Assembly: GCA_026413225.1 (NCBI GenBank)
Contig: CM048591.1
Coordinates: 40,664,803-40,728,802 of the forward strand
Direction: 5' to 3'
Source: Otis tarda
Lineage: Eukaryota > Chordata > Aves > Otidiformes > Otididae
DNA: 64,000 nucleotides
Below, in pieces: positions 44,210 through 58,162 of this stretch. Both the position numbers and the translations under genes were made by a program. The stretch's first letter is position 1, and each line of letters starts with the position of its first letter. Under the pieces are notes generated by a model that was given only the letters and a program-made list of their open reading frames with translations, had not been told where the DNA came from and ran no database searches.

Positions 44210-44718
44210 CTAATCAATTAAATAATTACACTGTTGTACACACTCTCCCCTTTCTTTATTGTACTCTCTTCATCAATGAAACTATGCATTAGAAAAGAAT
44301 GTAGGAGAAAATAAGTAGTTTTAATCCTTGAATGCATTTGATTTTTCAACTCAAATGACTGCTATTGCCTGTTTTAACCAAGTTAGTCTTTCTTAGTGTC
44401 ATACAGGTATGATTTTTAAACTCACTAAATTTTAATACCAATTTGTAACAGTGGTTATGTTGCTAAAATGCTACTTTCTTTAGTACAGATACTTTTGATT
44501 TGTTTATTGGTTTGGTTCATTTCAGGACAAACCAGAGGCTGACACAGCCATCAAATTCCTACAAGTCATCTTCTGTTCAATGGATATTCTAGTGAGATAC
44601 AGCCAAGGTGCTACTCTATGGAAAGACGTAATTTTTCATTGCTATCTGCTGTTAAGTGTATGAGGTATTGCAAAGATAAATGTAAGTTTTGCTTTTAAAG
44701 GATGCAAATCTATCATTC

Positions 44719-45583
44719 TGTGATGAGTGGTGCAGTTCATTTGCTGGAGGGAAGGGATGCCATCCAGAAGGACCCTGACAGGCTGGAGAGGTGGGCCCGT
44801 GCAAACCTCGTGAAGCTCAACAAGGCCAAGTGCAAGGTTCTGTGCATGGGTCAGGTCAATCCCAGGCACAAATACAGGTGGGGCGGAGAATGGATTAAGA
44901 GCAGCCCTGTGGAGAAGCACTCGGGGGTACTATTGGACCAGAAGCTCAACCTAAGCTGGCAATATGTGCTTGTAGCCCAGAAAGCCAACTGTATCCCGGG
45001 CTACATCAAAGGAAGTATGGCTACCAAACTGAGGGAGGGGATTCTCCCCCTTTATTCTGTCCTCATCAGGACCCCACCTCAAGTACTGCGTCCTGTTTTG
45101 GGGCCCCCATTACAAGAAAGACAGGCGCCTGTTTGAGCAGGTGCAAAGGAGCGCCACAAAAAATAATCTGAGGGCTGGAGCATTTCTCCTATGAAGAAAA
45201 CCTGAAGAAGTTGGGGCTGTTCAGATTGGAGAAGGAAGGCTCTGGGGACACCTTACTGTGGCCTTTCAATACTTAGAGAGGGCTTACAAGAAAGATGGAG
45301 AAAGACTTTTTAGCTGGGCCTGAAATGAAAGGACAGGGGACAATGATTTTAAACTGAAAGTGGGTAGATTTAGCTTGGACATAAATGAGGTATTTTTTAC
45401 AGTGAGGATGGTGAGGCACAGGTTGCCCAGAGAAGTTGCGGATGCCCCATCCCCAGGGCATCAATGCCAGGCTGGATAGGGTTTTGAGCAACCTGGCCTA
45501 GTGGTAGGTGTTCCTGCCCACGGTAGAGGGGTTGGATTAGGTGATCTTTAAAGGTCCTTTCCAACCCAAAGCACTCTATGATT
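44719..45583 (+). mobile_element. CR1 LINE 3' fragment
   Basis: It starts just past the RT catalytic region (GTGGTGCAGTTCATTTGCTG) and continues through LERWARANLVKLNKAKCKVL and SWQYVLVAQKANCIPGYIKG to GTCCTTTCCAACCCAAAGC and ACTCTATGATT. It has frameshifts after 45080. Same subfamily as the 5563 copy. Confidence 0.94.
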
Positions 45584-46954
45584 GGAAGTGTTCTCTTCTG
45601 TAACTGTTCAACTGAGTACGTACTGATGTTTGCCATCTTTAGTGGTCTGGAAAATATTGTTCTAAAATGCATCTGATATTGAAATAAAGTAACTTATTGC
45701 TTGGAATATAACAAACTGGTTACTGTAAATTCAGTTTGCCAACACTTTTTCCAGTACATTGCTAGATATCATTCAGATTTTAACTTGAATCCTCTTTAAA
45801 AATGAAATAAGGTTTTGTCCCAACCTCTTATTTAATCCTAGGAGAGTCACAAATAGTAACACTGCATACAGATCTGGTTTGGATTCAGGGCAGTGAATTC
45901 TTGGGTTTGAACAGGGAAATCTGAATACTGATAGACCTGTTAATCTAGTCATTAAAAATGAGATAAAGATCAGTCAGAAAACAGGACTTTTGTAGTTATC
46001 GGGTCTTAAATTGTCAGGGGCAACTGCAAAACTATGTAACATAGAGCCTAATGCCTCAAAATCAATTTTGCCTTCCTCAGTTCAAATTAATTTTAAATAT
46101 TTCAACCCTCCAACATGTTGTGAATATACTACTCTTCTGAGTTTTCATATTAAAGACTTACAATGCAGCCATAATGCCTGGGCAAATTCTCCAGGATTGG
46201 AATGATCTTAGATTTTACAGGTATTCTGTTACACAAAACCAAATGCCAGGTTTTCTGATTTATATAAAACTGTTTTTTAAAAATAGTCATTAAAAGCTTT
46301 AAACATAACTGTTATAATTACTGCTATACTGTAAAATTGTTAATCAACATAAAATACTTTAAAATGCATCATGGTATAAACATTCCTGTTAGTATTTCAT
46401 GGAGATTCTTTACAGTTATAACATAATCCATATTGGGGTTTTACCTTAACTTTACACAGCATAACTATGTTAGCAAGGTAATATTGTCAATTGAATAAAT
46501 TGTTCTGTTCTGTAACTATTGTAGCAAATGTTCACACTGATCTAGAACAATGCTGGGAAAGCTTTACCCTTGATTTATACTTTGTTTAGCACTGTATATG
46601 AGGAAAGAGATTAGAGACCCTGCGTTCTGGCAGTAACTAACTTTTCTCCATATTTTCAATCTCATCTGGTCTCATCTTGCATGTGTCTAAGGGATTTCTT
46701 GTAATTGTAGCTGCAAAACCAGCTTTAGTGTGAGGTCCATATGAAAAGAAATATTTTCTAAGTGTATACATCTGCAAACCTCTGTCCCCTTATGTGGCCA
46801 AGTGCCATGTGATATCAGGAAAAATCCTTATTTTCCTTTTTGGGAAAATAATTCAGATTAATCTTTCATTCCATAGTATATAAGAAATAGAGTTCAACAC
46901 TGACAGCTAGTCTCACACTTGTAATTCAAAGAAAAAGTCCTACAATGAAGTGAA

Positions 46955-46980
46955 AAGTCACTTAAAGCACCAAGTGACTT
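46955..46980. repeat. Perfect 9-bp inverted repeat, 8-nt loop
   Basis: AAGTCACTT and AAGTGACTT flank AAAGCACC. No function assigned. Confidence 0.8.
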
Positions 46981-48773
46981 AAATATGATTCCATGGGGTT
47001 TTCCTCCTCATCCTCAGTAAAGAGGAATGTTACTAATAAAAAAACCCACCTTTGGTACGAATTATGAGTGGATAATATGACATGGAAGCAAGATACAGAA
47101 AATTTAAGTTTCCTTAAAATGCAGACTTTAGGATAAATTGGTAATCTTGGGAGATAACATCAAATAATCCAGCTGGGATCTGACGGAAAAGGGGGTTAAG
47201 CTGGAAACACACTCTAAAATGTCCTCGGAAGCAGCAGAAAGTCCTTCAAACAGGGGGGCAGGAGAGTCCTGTATTGTTTATACTGGGAAATACCAGTATT
47301 TTAACCAAAAGGCAGGTGCCACAGGGTTTTGTTTATGTGTGCACAGGTGTGCATGAGCATGTGTGACAATTTACTACTAACAGCAGCCATTCATCATAAG
47401 TAACAACCAGAGCAATGCCAGCTATTTCAGCCTCCGACTAGTGTAACGACTGAGGCAAATTATTTTTTGACACTTTTGTGTTGACATGATGAAACATATC
47501 AATGTAAAATAGGGTTTTAATTGGAAATGAATTGTTTGTTTTGCATCTAGTTTTAAGTAATACTGAATGTCAAACACTGATATCAGCTACAGCATAGTTG
47601 CGGATATTCTGTATTGAATTCGTGGTCGACACAAATATTAACTGCAACCGAACTGAACATTTGCAAGATATGGCAAATTTAAGTAAGCCCCCAAACTCTA
47701 TACACCGCTCTTCCAGTACATAACAACAACCACTTCTGCTAATCAGGACTTCATTTTTTTTTTTTTTAAATTGTGGTATCTAACCCACTGAAGCATTTTT
47801 GCTGGTTACTGCAAATAAAAGGACTTTGAATCTGTCACAGACTGTGAAAGCTAAATAATTTTTTTCACCAGCTCTTTAAGCTAGTTTGACATCTGATAAA
47901 ATGCTTAAATGTCCTTTTTTTCCCCTTCTGGTTAAACAGTATAAAGAAGAAGTGAATGTTTTAAGGTGCCCCACAAGGCTCACAGCACTTTTATTATTTT
48001 GCTCTAGAATCCCACCACTAGGAATGCTAGAAAAGGGTTATTAAATCTTGTCAACACTTTGTAATAATATACATTTACATTTTAATAAATATCTTTTGGC
48101 ATTGCCAACAGCATACTATGAAAGTAGTTTAAATATGAAACTTCCTAACAGGATTTTGGCAAGAAGCGGACCTCAGTGTTTCAAGTGGACAGGGTCATAT
48201 TTTAAAACCTTCCTCTGCAACTCGGAAGAACACCAGAAACTTAGTTTCAATTTCCCTCAAAGCAAGAGTGGAATTTTATAGACTTGTAATATATGAGCAG
48301 TAGGTGCTTTACAGAAAGAATAGAAAGGGCTCACTGACACGAGAAGAAAACAAACCAAAACAAATGTACAATCATTACAGATTGACTCAAGGAACAAAGA
48401 GGGCAACCGCAAGACAGCACAAGCACATGTTAACAATATCAGTTATTGGCATAATTTTTTTTAAAATTAAATACAAGTAACAAATGAGTTCCAGAACTCA
48501 CTCTTAATTAAAATATATATAGCATATTATGCTGTCTCTGAACACAGTATAAGCAGGAACAGCAAAAGTTACACTAAAAGTGCTGTAACATTTTCATATT
48601 AAAATTCCCTATTCTGAAGTTACCTTACTTCAGGCTGATTTTTTTTTTTTTTTTAAGTAGACCTCTGCTTCTTGACGCAGGGTGCAGGTAGAGAAGAGAG
48701 TATGGATAATTTAAAAAGGCTAAGTAATTTTTAATACAACAGAAGAAGGAGAATATACTTGTTCCATTTAAAA

Positions 48774-48797
48774 AACAAAACAAAACAAAACAAACCC
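48774..48797. repeat. (CAAAA)n simple repeat
   Basis: Several AAAAC units followed by further A/C-rich sequence up to about 48828. Confidence 0.75.
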
Positions 48798-49649
48798 ACA
48801 ACACGAAACAAAACCAAAAAACCAAACCTTAGGATCCTGGAAAGAAAACCAATTGTGTAACAAAGACAGTGGCAAAATTGTTTGGCAAATACATTCAAAA
48901 TCTGTGTCTAAGCTGCTTAGAATACTAAAAATCTATTAAGTCTCTTAAAAATATATTACACTACTCTCCACTGGAAATTAAACTTAATTCTGCAATTGGA
49001 GGGCAACTGATGGTGTATAACAAGCAACACTTTCAGATTCAATTGTTAATCTGTTTTCATGAAAAAGATACAATAAAAAGAAACAAAATAATCAGGAGTG
49101 GTCTTGAATATGTCTTTTTGACTTCACACAGTAATTCCACTGGGTAGAAGCAGCTTTCTCATCTTTTGTTATGTGCCGAGAAACATGCACAAATGCTGGC
49201 TGAATGAGTGTAATATTAAACAGAACTTGTAGTAAGGACAAAGATCTGCCAGACAAGAAATGGATAACACCACAAGCGACAACTGCCAGTTTTTTAGATA
49301 TATGAATAAATTTTATCTCCAGCTGTTACACACAAGGCATAGAACTGATTATTTCAGTAAAGCTTCTTTTTGGAGGGTCTGAATCTCCACACTTGGAAAA
49401 AAAAATATATTTGATTTGAAACCTTGCAGCTCTGTCCTATTTCTTAGGAAACTAAATGCTAAATGAAACACAAAAATGGCTCTGTGTGTTACCTTGTGAA
49501 GCTCTTTGTATTTATAAGGCCTGAATTTATACACATATTTATTTATTTACCCATAACCTAGGTTATTACTCCCTTAAAAAAATTTCTGAGAAGAGCAATC
49601 TGCTTTGGAGCAATAACTACTGGAAGTTTTTCCTAAACGCCTAGTGGTA

Positions 49650-49668
49650 AAAAAAAAAAAAAAAAAAG
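49650..49668. repeat. Poly-A run of about 19 bases
   Basis: A homopolymer with no recognisable retroposon body next to it. Confidence 0.8.
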
Positions 49669-52600
49669 GAATTATTAATTTTAAGGGGCTGTAAAAACTA
49701 ATGAAGCTCCTATTTTTCTAAGCACTTATATTTTATGGTCTTTACTCTTCACTTTCATATTCCAGGTCCTTCCTCCTTTGGCTGGGCAAAACAAACTACA
49801 AAATGCTCCAGTGAAACTCATGCTTTGAAGCTACAGCAAGTTCTCCACAGCAAATACAGGATCACAGGAAGGAACGCAAGTGGTTATTCAGTATTGGGAG
49901 GTTACAAGAACAATCAGTTAAGGATGTATACTGCTTCAGAAAGACATAATTTGTCAAGAGATACTTGGCTACAGCAGGAGTTTATGCTTTCACACTGTGT
50001 GAATAGGAACTTTGTGAGTATGACTGGACACATTTTATATCTCTAACCATTTTTACTTTTACAGTGCCACTGAAATACAGATTATATCTCTCTACAGAGT
50101 ATGCAGATATACAATTAAACAGTTGCCTCTTCTTCATACTATTGTTAGGCCCACAAACTGAACTTTTGGGGAGTACAACATAATATATTTTGGAAGTCAT
50201 TGTTTTTTACTAAAACCATGTTTGCATTCATTTCCATCTCATTTTTTTAAACAATCCCATCAACTAATTTGACATAATGAATAGTGTGTGTTTGTTTCTA
50301 AAGGAATAAAAAGAGAAGGAATAATACGGGGCGGGGGGGGGAACCCACAAAACCCCAAAGATGTTATAATTCACTGCAACAGGGACAGGAAGCTGCTAGC
50401 AATACATAATTTTAGTGGAAGTTACTGATTAACAAATAACATTTTTTTTTTACTGACAAGCTGTGTGAATTTCAATTCTGTTGCTTGTTGTTGCTGTTGT
50501 TGAAATTTTTGTTAACTGGAAGCAAGTGCAAGCTCAAACGCAGACCCGAATGCTTAAGTCAATCGCCACTTGGTGCCAGCAAGGCTACTAAGATTTGCTG
50601 AATTACAAGCACTGCACATAGCTCCTCTGGTTGAGGTATGGCATTTTTCATATCTCAACCTCTATTACAGAGGTAAAGTACACACTAAGAGACTTCTGAA
50701 ATTAGCTACACAATTATCTATGATTGCTTTGTTTACATATTTTGGGTACAGAAGGAACTGAATATGACCAAATCACCCTTAAAACTAAGGAAAAGGAAGC
50801 TAACAACAGGCTGAGCTGTACATAAAATATATACACTGCTGCTATTGCCAGTATCTCCTAATTATCATCAAAGGAATAGACAAAAGTTAAGTCTAAGAGG
50901 GCTGGTTTAAATCTCTAGGTGAAACAATATTTTGGAAAAGGAAAATTAAGGTGAAAAGAGCAGGGGAACTAAATGACTCAGGCATTTGGAGTTAGGACAT
51001 TACATTCTAAAGGTAAATAAACACTGCTTATTTTGCAGTCTCTCATTAATCAGCTTTAATAGTGCATTGTTCTATGGCTAAGAAAAGGCACCTGGTCGTA
51101 GGAACAGTAGATTAAGTTGAAGATTAAATGTTTGCAAATTAAAATAACGAATTAATACCATCCTGGTTGTACACAAACCACTTATCATGCACTTTGATTG
51201 TATCTTTCTTACTGAGCCTATTCTGTCTGACACCCATAGCCTGTAGTAAATGTTCTCGCTAAGTTTTCAATCATCATTAGTCCCATGATCTATGATAACA
51301 GCAGGAATAGTAACGGTACACCAGCTAGTAGTAAGCAAAGCAAGACTAAGCAGTGCAACTGTAAAAGCATCAGGCCAAGCCACCACTCAGATAGTAATTG
51401 GCAATACAAAATTTTTGTCAAAGGCCTGATTGACCTCACAGTCAGGTCTTATATAAAATTTACTGGATTGCCCTTAAAAAAAACACAAGAGAATCACAAG
51501 ATGTTTGTTTTCTTCTTCACAAAATGAAACAGTTTGCAGTTAATCTTTATATATTTGCCTTTTGTTAAATTATGTGTAAGAGCGTAACCACTTATATGTA
51601 AATGTTGGTCAACTTGTTCCAACACAGGAGTTGTTTCTGCAGCCCTACATACATGTGGACTAAAAGTAAGCATTTATACATGTAAATACACAACTATACC
51701 CATAAATACATAGGTACAAAAATAAATACACAAGTACGCATACACGTAATTTGTGGTTTCCAAACCTCACTTTCCAACACTTACAGTTTACAGGAGGAAG
51801 GGAGAAACAAAAACTGTAACATCCCTAGATATAATCAAGTGACATCCTTTATTTCTTGGTTGATTTTTCCACTCTATAGTAGACAGAGATCATTGTTGGG
51901 CACACTGCAAAAATATTTGGGTCACAGCTTGATTTAATGATCTCCATTTGTAACATTTTTTATGATTTTTTTGTTTTCTTTCCTTCCTGGCTACCCATTG
52001 CTATCAGTTGTCATCAGGAATGGTTTCAGAGGATTGTGTGCAAGAGTGAGATGAATGTGTATTCTTTCCCACTTTTACTAACCCACAGCATGGTTTAAAA
52101 AAGGGGAGGGGGGAGGAGATTCTCCCTTTTATTAAAGGATATAGTAGCTAGCATATATTGACATGGAACAAAAATACGACACTTATTTCTCCTTTATTTT
52201 GAAGGAAGAAGAGTCTAGAAAGACAGAGAACCACTCTGTCAAGGAACTAAAATGCCTCTCATCAAACTATTTTCTACTGGTCTATTGATCCAAGTCAGTT
52301 TTACACATTAACTTTTCCTTTTCATCTTCATAGAAAATGTATGCAGTATTAAAATCTTCAGTCTTGCTGGAGACAGCCTGCAGACTTGCAAATGCAACAT
52401 TGCTTCCCCTTAATGTAAATAATCACTGAAATCTTGTTTCAAAGATTAAGCAGAAGCTTCACTTTCAATATACTAGTAATGCTATCAAGTTCAAAGTTAA
52501 GAGCATGTGTAATTTTTCTCAGGACTTGCACAGTGGGACAAGTTTCTGTTTCTTAAAAATAACAACTATGATTAAGGGCGAGGGTATTGCAAGTTTCCTT

Positions 52601-53467
52601 AAAATTATTCTTCCTATTCTTCAGCAATATTTATCTCATAAACAGAAATACAACTTTCAAGATCAATAAAGATAATCTGCATGATGTGAAGGCTTTGAGG
52701 TTTACAACCAACACTTGCAGGAGGGAATCAAAGATGTTAGTTGTTGGTGACTCCTTTCTGAAAGTGTCTGTCACTCTGACACCGTGTCCTAGGTTCCAGG
52801 TGCCAGCTGCAACAGAAAGGTCCAACAAACCACTTGCCACTGCTACTTCTCCACCAATATTCTTGAAAGTTAAGGGCAGAAGGGGAAACATAAAACCTTT
52901 TTAGAGGTAAGACTAAATATGAACAAGTAAATATGAAGCTCATATCTTAGCTTGGCTTTGTTACTTTGTTTAACATCACTAAAAAAGGAGCTTAAGGCTT
53001 TCATCATCTTTCTAGGAAATAAAACCAAGGAAATCTACCCTATATCCTTGCTATCAGGCCATGTTTTCTTGTGATTATTAATCACACTTCCACATGGACA
53101 GATATATATAAAAAAAAAATCAGTTGTGTGATTAGTCACTTCGCATAGTCTTTTTAGCTGATGTCTACTGTGGAACTGTCTCACAAACCTATTGACAATT
53201 TTGGGTAATCCTTCCAATGTTACCAAGAACCACGGAAAGAAAATTTTTCATTTGCCTTTCTAAGAACAAAACCATCAAATACTCTCAATTCTTTCATATT
53301 TTAATCAATGTATTTACTTAACATACGTATTGGCAATGAGCTGACAATACCAACACTGGAACCAAAACATATTTGCTTTCAAAAGCTGTCTGGATTAACT
53401 GAGCACATAGTAAACAGGAAGCAACATACTAAAGCAAGGTCCAGGACTGGTTCTCAGCTATGACATA

Positions 53468-54430
53468 CATAGGGCTCAGCATTGAGGCTAGTTTTGGTTA
53501 ATATCTTCATGAATTATCTCAATGAGGTGATTGAGTGCACCCTCAGTAATTTTACAGGTGACACCAAACTGGACAGGAGTGTTGATCTGCTTGAGGGTAG
53601 GAAGGCTCTGTAGAGGGATCTGGACAGGCTTGATCAATAGGCCAAGGCCAATTGTATGAGATTCAACAATCTGGCTAAATGCCAGATCCTGCACCTGGGT
53701 CACAACAATCCCATACAACACTACAGGCTTAGGGAAGAGTGGCTGGAAAGCTGCCTGGCAGAAAAGGACATGGGGTGGGTAGTTGACAGCCAACTGAACA
53801 TGAGCCAGCAGAGTGCCCAGGTGGCCAGAAAGGCCAACAGCATCCTGGCTTGCAGCAGGAACAGTGTGGCCAGCAAGAGCAGAGAAGTGATTGTGCCCCT
53901 GTACTTGGCATTGGTGAGACCGCTCCTCGAATACCGTGTTCAGTTTTGGGCCCCTCAGTACAAGGAGGACATTGAGGTGCTGGAGTGTGTCCAAAGTATG
54001 GCAACAAAGCTGGTGAAAGGTCTGGAGAACAAGTTTTATGGGGAGTAGCTGAGGGAACTGGAGTTGTTTAGCTTGGAGAAAAGGAGGCCGAGGAGCGACC
54101 TTATAACTCTCTACAGCTACCTGAAAGGAGGTTGTAGGGAGGTGGGTGTTGGTCTCTTTTCTCAAGTAACAAGTGACAGGATGAGAGAAAACGGCCTCAA
54201 GTTGTTCCAGGAGAGGTTTAGATGGGATATTAGGAAAAAAAATTTCACTGAAAGGGTTGTGAAGCATTGGAAAAGGCTGCCCAGGGAAGTGGTGGAGTCA
54301 CTATCCCTGGAGATATTTAAAAGACATGGCGTTTAGGGACATGGTTTACAGGTGGATTTGGAAGTGTTAGATTTACAGTTGGACTCAATGATCCTAAGAG
54401 TCTTTTCAAAGCTAAATGATTCTATGATTT
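53468..54430 (+). mobile_element. CR1 LINE, 5'-truncated
   Basis: It begins in the RT region (GGGCTCAGCATTGAGGC, then a remnant of the FADD block at about 53545-53565) and continues through [20 protein letters not shown] and [20 protein letters not shown] to AAATGATTCTATGATTTTAT. Two main frames are broken by stops near 53640 and 54048. Confidence 0.95.
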
Positions 54431-55757
54431 TATATTGGGTGAGAAATGCATTTGACATTTGGGAGTGAGTGTTGGAAAAATTTATCAGAAACATCAAATA
54501 AGGCGATGTTTATGCTCTTAATATAGAGATCAGCACATCATAGTTAACCTAAAAACTAGTACTCACAATAAATCACAGAATGTAAAATACACTGAGGGGG
54601 AAGTTTTTTGTTTGTTTTGGTTAACTTTCTCCTAAAAGCACACTTGGTTCACATGTCAGGTTTTTCCTCTGAAAGCATGCATACTCACCCAAGCCTGACT
54701 TCCTATCACAGATAACAGCAGGAATTATTTTACTGCTTATGCTCATAATTTCAGCTTGATATGTAAGTTCTTTATATAAGTTATTCTATCTTTATGTGAA
54801 TACTAAAAGTGACAGAGAAGCCACTAGTGAGGTCAAAGCAGTTCAATTTTGCTCCTCTATTCCAGCAGGACAAACTAATTGCAGCAGGACAAACAAATTC
54901 CTCAATAAGTACATAATAAGCAGTATACAAATAAGATATGCTTTATATAATTAGATCTAGCCTTCGGATCTTTTTTTAATCCCTATGTTAGCAGCACAAC
55001 TGAGAGCAAGTTTTCTATAGCAGGATGACAGTTCAGATAACCATTTAACAACATAATATCTTCTCTCTGCTGCTTGTGTTTCCCCTCACCGTACAAACAA
55101 AAATGAGGTCTCTCTCTGTTACAGCAATATATAAGAACATCACATTCAACGTTATCTACTCTTATCCGCAATTCTTTTTTGAAATATACTCAGATCAAAA
55201 TTCTTTCTTCCTAAATACAGCCTACCATATTTGTCTATACAAAACCCAAATTGTTTAAATGAGCTTATTTTATAAATTTTTTCATATCTTTCAGTGCAAC
55301 TTCTTTATTTATAATGCTGGAAATGTGAGAGAGATATCTAATATATTTCTGCACCATTCATTCAGGCTTTGATACACCCCCATACACAATCACCCCATTA
55401 GTCCTTTCTTTTAGTCATCTAGTCTCTCTCACTAAGTTTCACTACAGGATTGCTTATCGTGCTTCTTTATGGACAACCTGGGGTTTGTAAAATCTACCAG
55501 GTTTCAGAAATAACACTTTACTCTATGCAATTCCTCAGCCTACCGTTAATGAATCTCAGTTCTCTTGGATTTTCATCATTTTCTGGTGTAGCCAGCATTA
55601 CATGCAACAGTACTGAAACAGCACAAAAAGGGTGTTTCCTGTCATCCACATCATTCTCACAAGACATTCTCCTTGAGTCAGGTTAGCTTTACCCTCCTGC
55701 TGATGTGCTGTTGCAATAGCGGAAATGTGGAGATACCAAGTGGAAATGTGACTACAC

Positions 55758-55824
55758 CTCAAATAAAATATATTTATATAATAAATATAAATATAAATTT
55801 ACATAATAAATATAAATAAATATC
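55758..55824. repeat. AT-rich (TATAAA)-like low-complexity tract
   Basis: Irregular repeats of ATAAATATAAAT over about 65 bases. Confidence 0.8.
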
Positions 55825-57770
55825 TTTCAACCTAGCTGAATTTCTCAATTAAAAAAAATAATTCCCTGCTTAATACACATGTGATCAGAAGTAGAGAAGT
55901 TACCAGACTATCAGAAATAGACAAAAGAGAGTCATTCATTTGATAATGCCGTATTCTTTTTCAAGTGCGTGCAGCTTTTACAAGAAGAGAAAAGAAGAGA
56001 AAAAAGAGAAAAAAGTGTGAATTTTCTTAAACAGTCACAATATACTATACAATGCCATTGCATTTTCACATGAGGGTAATGCACTAATATTATTTATGAC
56101 TATTGCATAAGAATATTGGAGACGTTTACTCCATAGTCTTTACCCTCACAAACTTCTCTGACACCCCCAGATGGTCTACTCTTCATTTGCCAATTACTCC
56201 CTTGCCAGAGACTTTGAGCAGAGATTATGTCAACAAGATGACAGCTATTTGAGGAACAGGTTCTATTCAGGAAAATCTGTCTACTTGTCTTTGAGGCCAA
56301 AACCTATAGTTTAATTCAATCACTTATACTAGATGAGGATAAAAATAATCTATTTCATATGCCTATATCCTGTTTTTACTATAATTATTTAGAAATAACT
56401 TCATCTTGTTTTCCTTCAGGATTTGCTGGTATAAGTATGACTTCCAGAAAATCAGAAAGCCATTTCTAGAAGCGAACATCTTCTGATATTCCTTATATTT
56501 ACTTTTCTTCTACTTACACTGGACCTACTAAATTCCAGCAGTTACACAGATTTCAGACAGTGCTGTTTAAAATACTAATGAAAAAGAACAGCCAAGAACA
56601 ACCATATATAGTAAGTAATGTAGAAACATACCACTGTTAACTAGTGAGACAAATTAGAGATTACTTTTCTGTGTTTCCCAGCAGTGCTTAAAAAAATGAA
56701 TTAAACTGAATTTTCATCCCCTTCAAATAACACACAAATATATACCCATAACAGAAATTTTCTCTTTTCTTGAACAAATTATTCTGATTATCTAACCCTG
56801 GAACATAGACTAATTTGGGCTACAGAATTAAATCCAGCTAATCTTGCACATAGCTTCTGATTTACTCACAGTACATTATGAGAAAAGGTAACCAAGTTCA
56901 GTGTGAAGACGTGAACTAATGTCTACCATTGTTTCAAAGGTTAAATCAGAGGAATAGCTCTGAGCACACAGAAGCTAACAAAATGTGCCGCTGGGTTCTG
57001 CAGGGACGCAGTGTTCATACTTCAATGGGCAGGCACAAGCACACACACTTCGTATACGCTCTCCTGTCCAGTACTTTCTTGCCAGTTCCTTTTCCTACAT
57101 CAATATACTTGGAACAATTTTCTCCTTTACCCAGGCACCTTTATCACAAAACCTGCCAAAACCTAATCACCCTTGAGATCACTCTGGTCTGTAACTTTGG
57201 CTGACACATGTTAATGCGTTTAAAAGTTACAAGGGGTGAAGAAAGGCAGCCATGGTGTGATTACAGCACACTTCTTGTTCAATAAACCAGGCTTAGTACT
57301 TATTAAATTCATTCTAGTCTTATAAAGCAATAGAAAAGCCTTATGAATTACTCATAATACATTTTTTTAAAGTTCCACAAGGGAAAAAAATGTTTCCAAA
57401 TAACAACACTCTCTTTATATGTGTTCAAGTTAGGTAGGAAGTTACTGGTGGATTTTGCTATTTGGTTGGTTTGTACACATATTCCACCAGTGACTGTAAT
57501 GGAGTTCTTTCAGATTCGTAGTGAGTCAGGAAAAGCATGAATAAAGTTCTCTGGAGGTACTGTATGTGTAGATTCCTGAAAGGAAGGACGTAAATTCAGG
57601 GAAAAAAAAGTTGTGATTAGATAATGTTCACCTCAAATCAAAACAAAACACAAAAATGTAGCTGGTTAAGAACAGGAAATTCATCCATGCCTTGGTTTCC
57701 TTCCTTGGAAGTAATGAGGTTCACAGATTGAAAAGCTTGCATCTCTGTTCTGTAAAGTCTTATGTGTAGA

Positions 57771-57790
57771 CACTTGAAACCTTTCAAGTG
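57771..57790. repeat. Near-palindrome, 9-bp arms
   Basis: CACTTGAAA and TTTCAAGTG are separated by CC. No function assigned. Confidence 0.8.
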
Positions 57791-58107
57791 GCAGGACAGG
57801 TGGGACTCTTGTTGATACAGACTACTTTGAGATTTCCTAGGCTAAGGAAGAGTCTCAATTAGTGAATTCAGAGTCAGGAAAGAAAACAAATCAAAATACA
57901 AGCATTAAGATGAAATAGAATGATCTGGCAATGCAACAAATCCAACTATTAGGCCAAGAAAACAAGTTTTCAGACAGAACTTTCATAAAGTTTCTTACTT
58001 CTGAGGTTCCAGATGTAAAATATTGGAATTTCCACTAAAACTGGCAGGTGTAGGACAAAAGTGACATAAACACATTTTTAAAGATGTGCCTATTATATAC
58101 AAAAGAG

Positions 58108-58162
58108 CTACTGGGGTCACAAAGAGGTTGAGCCTCTGGGGTTGACCTACTGGGGTCACAAA
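58108..58162. repeat. Two direct copies of a 16-bp unit
   Basis: CTACTGGGGTCACAAA is found at 58108-58123 and 58147-58162, 39 bases apart. Confidence 0.85.

Noticed and set aside
53488..54267. 259-codon open frame on the minus strand
   Set aside because: It is the antisense of the CR1 at 53468-54430; CR1 antisense often stays open by composition. The same applies to 5624-6142, 43441-43926 and 63050-63595.
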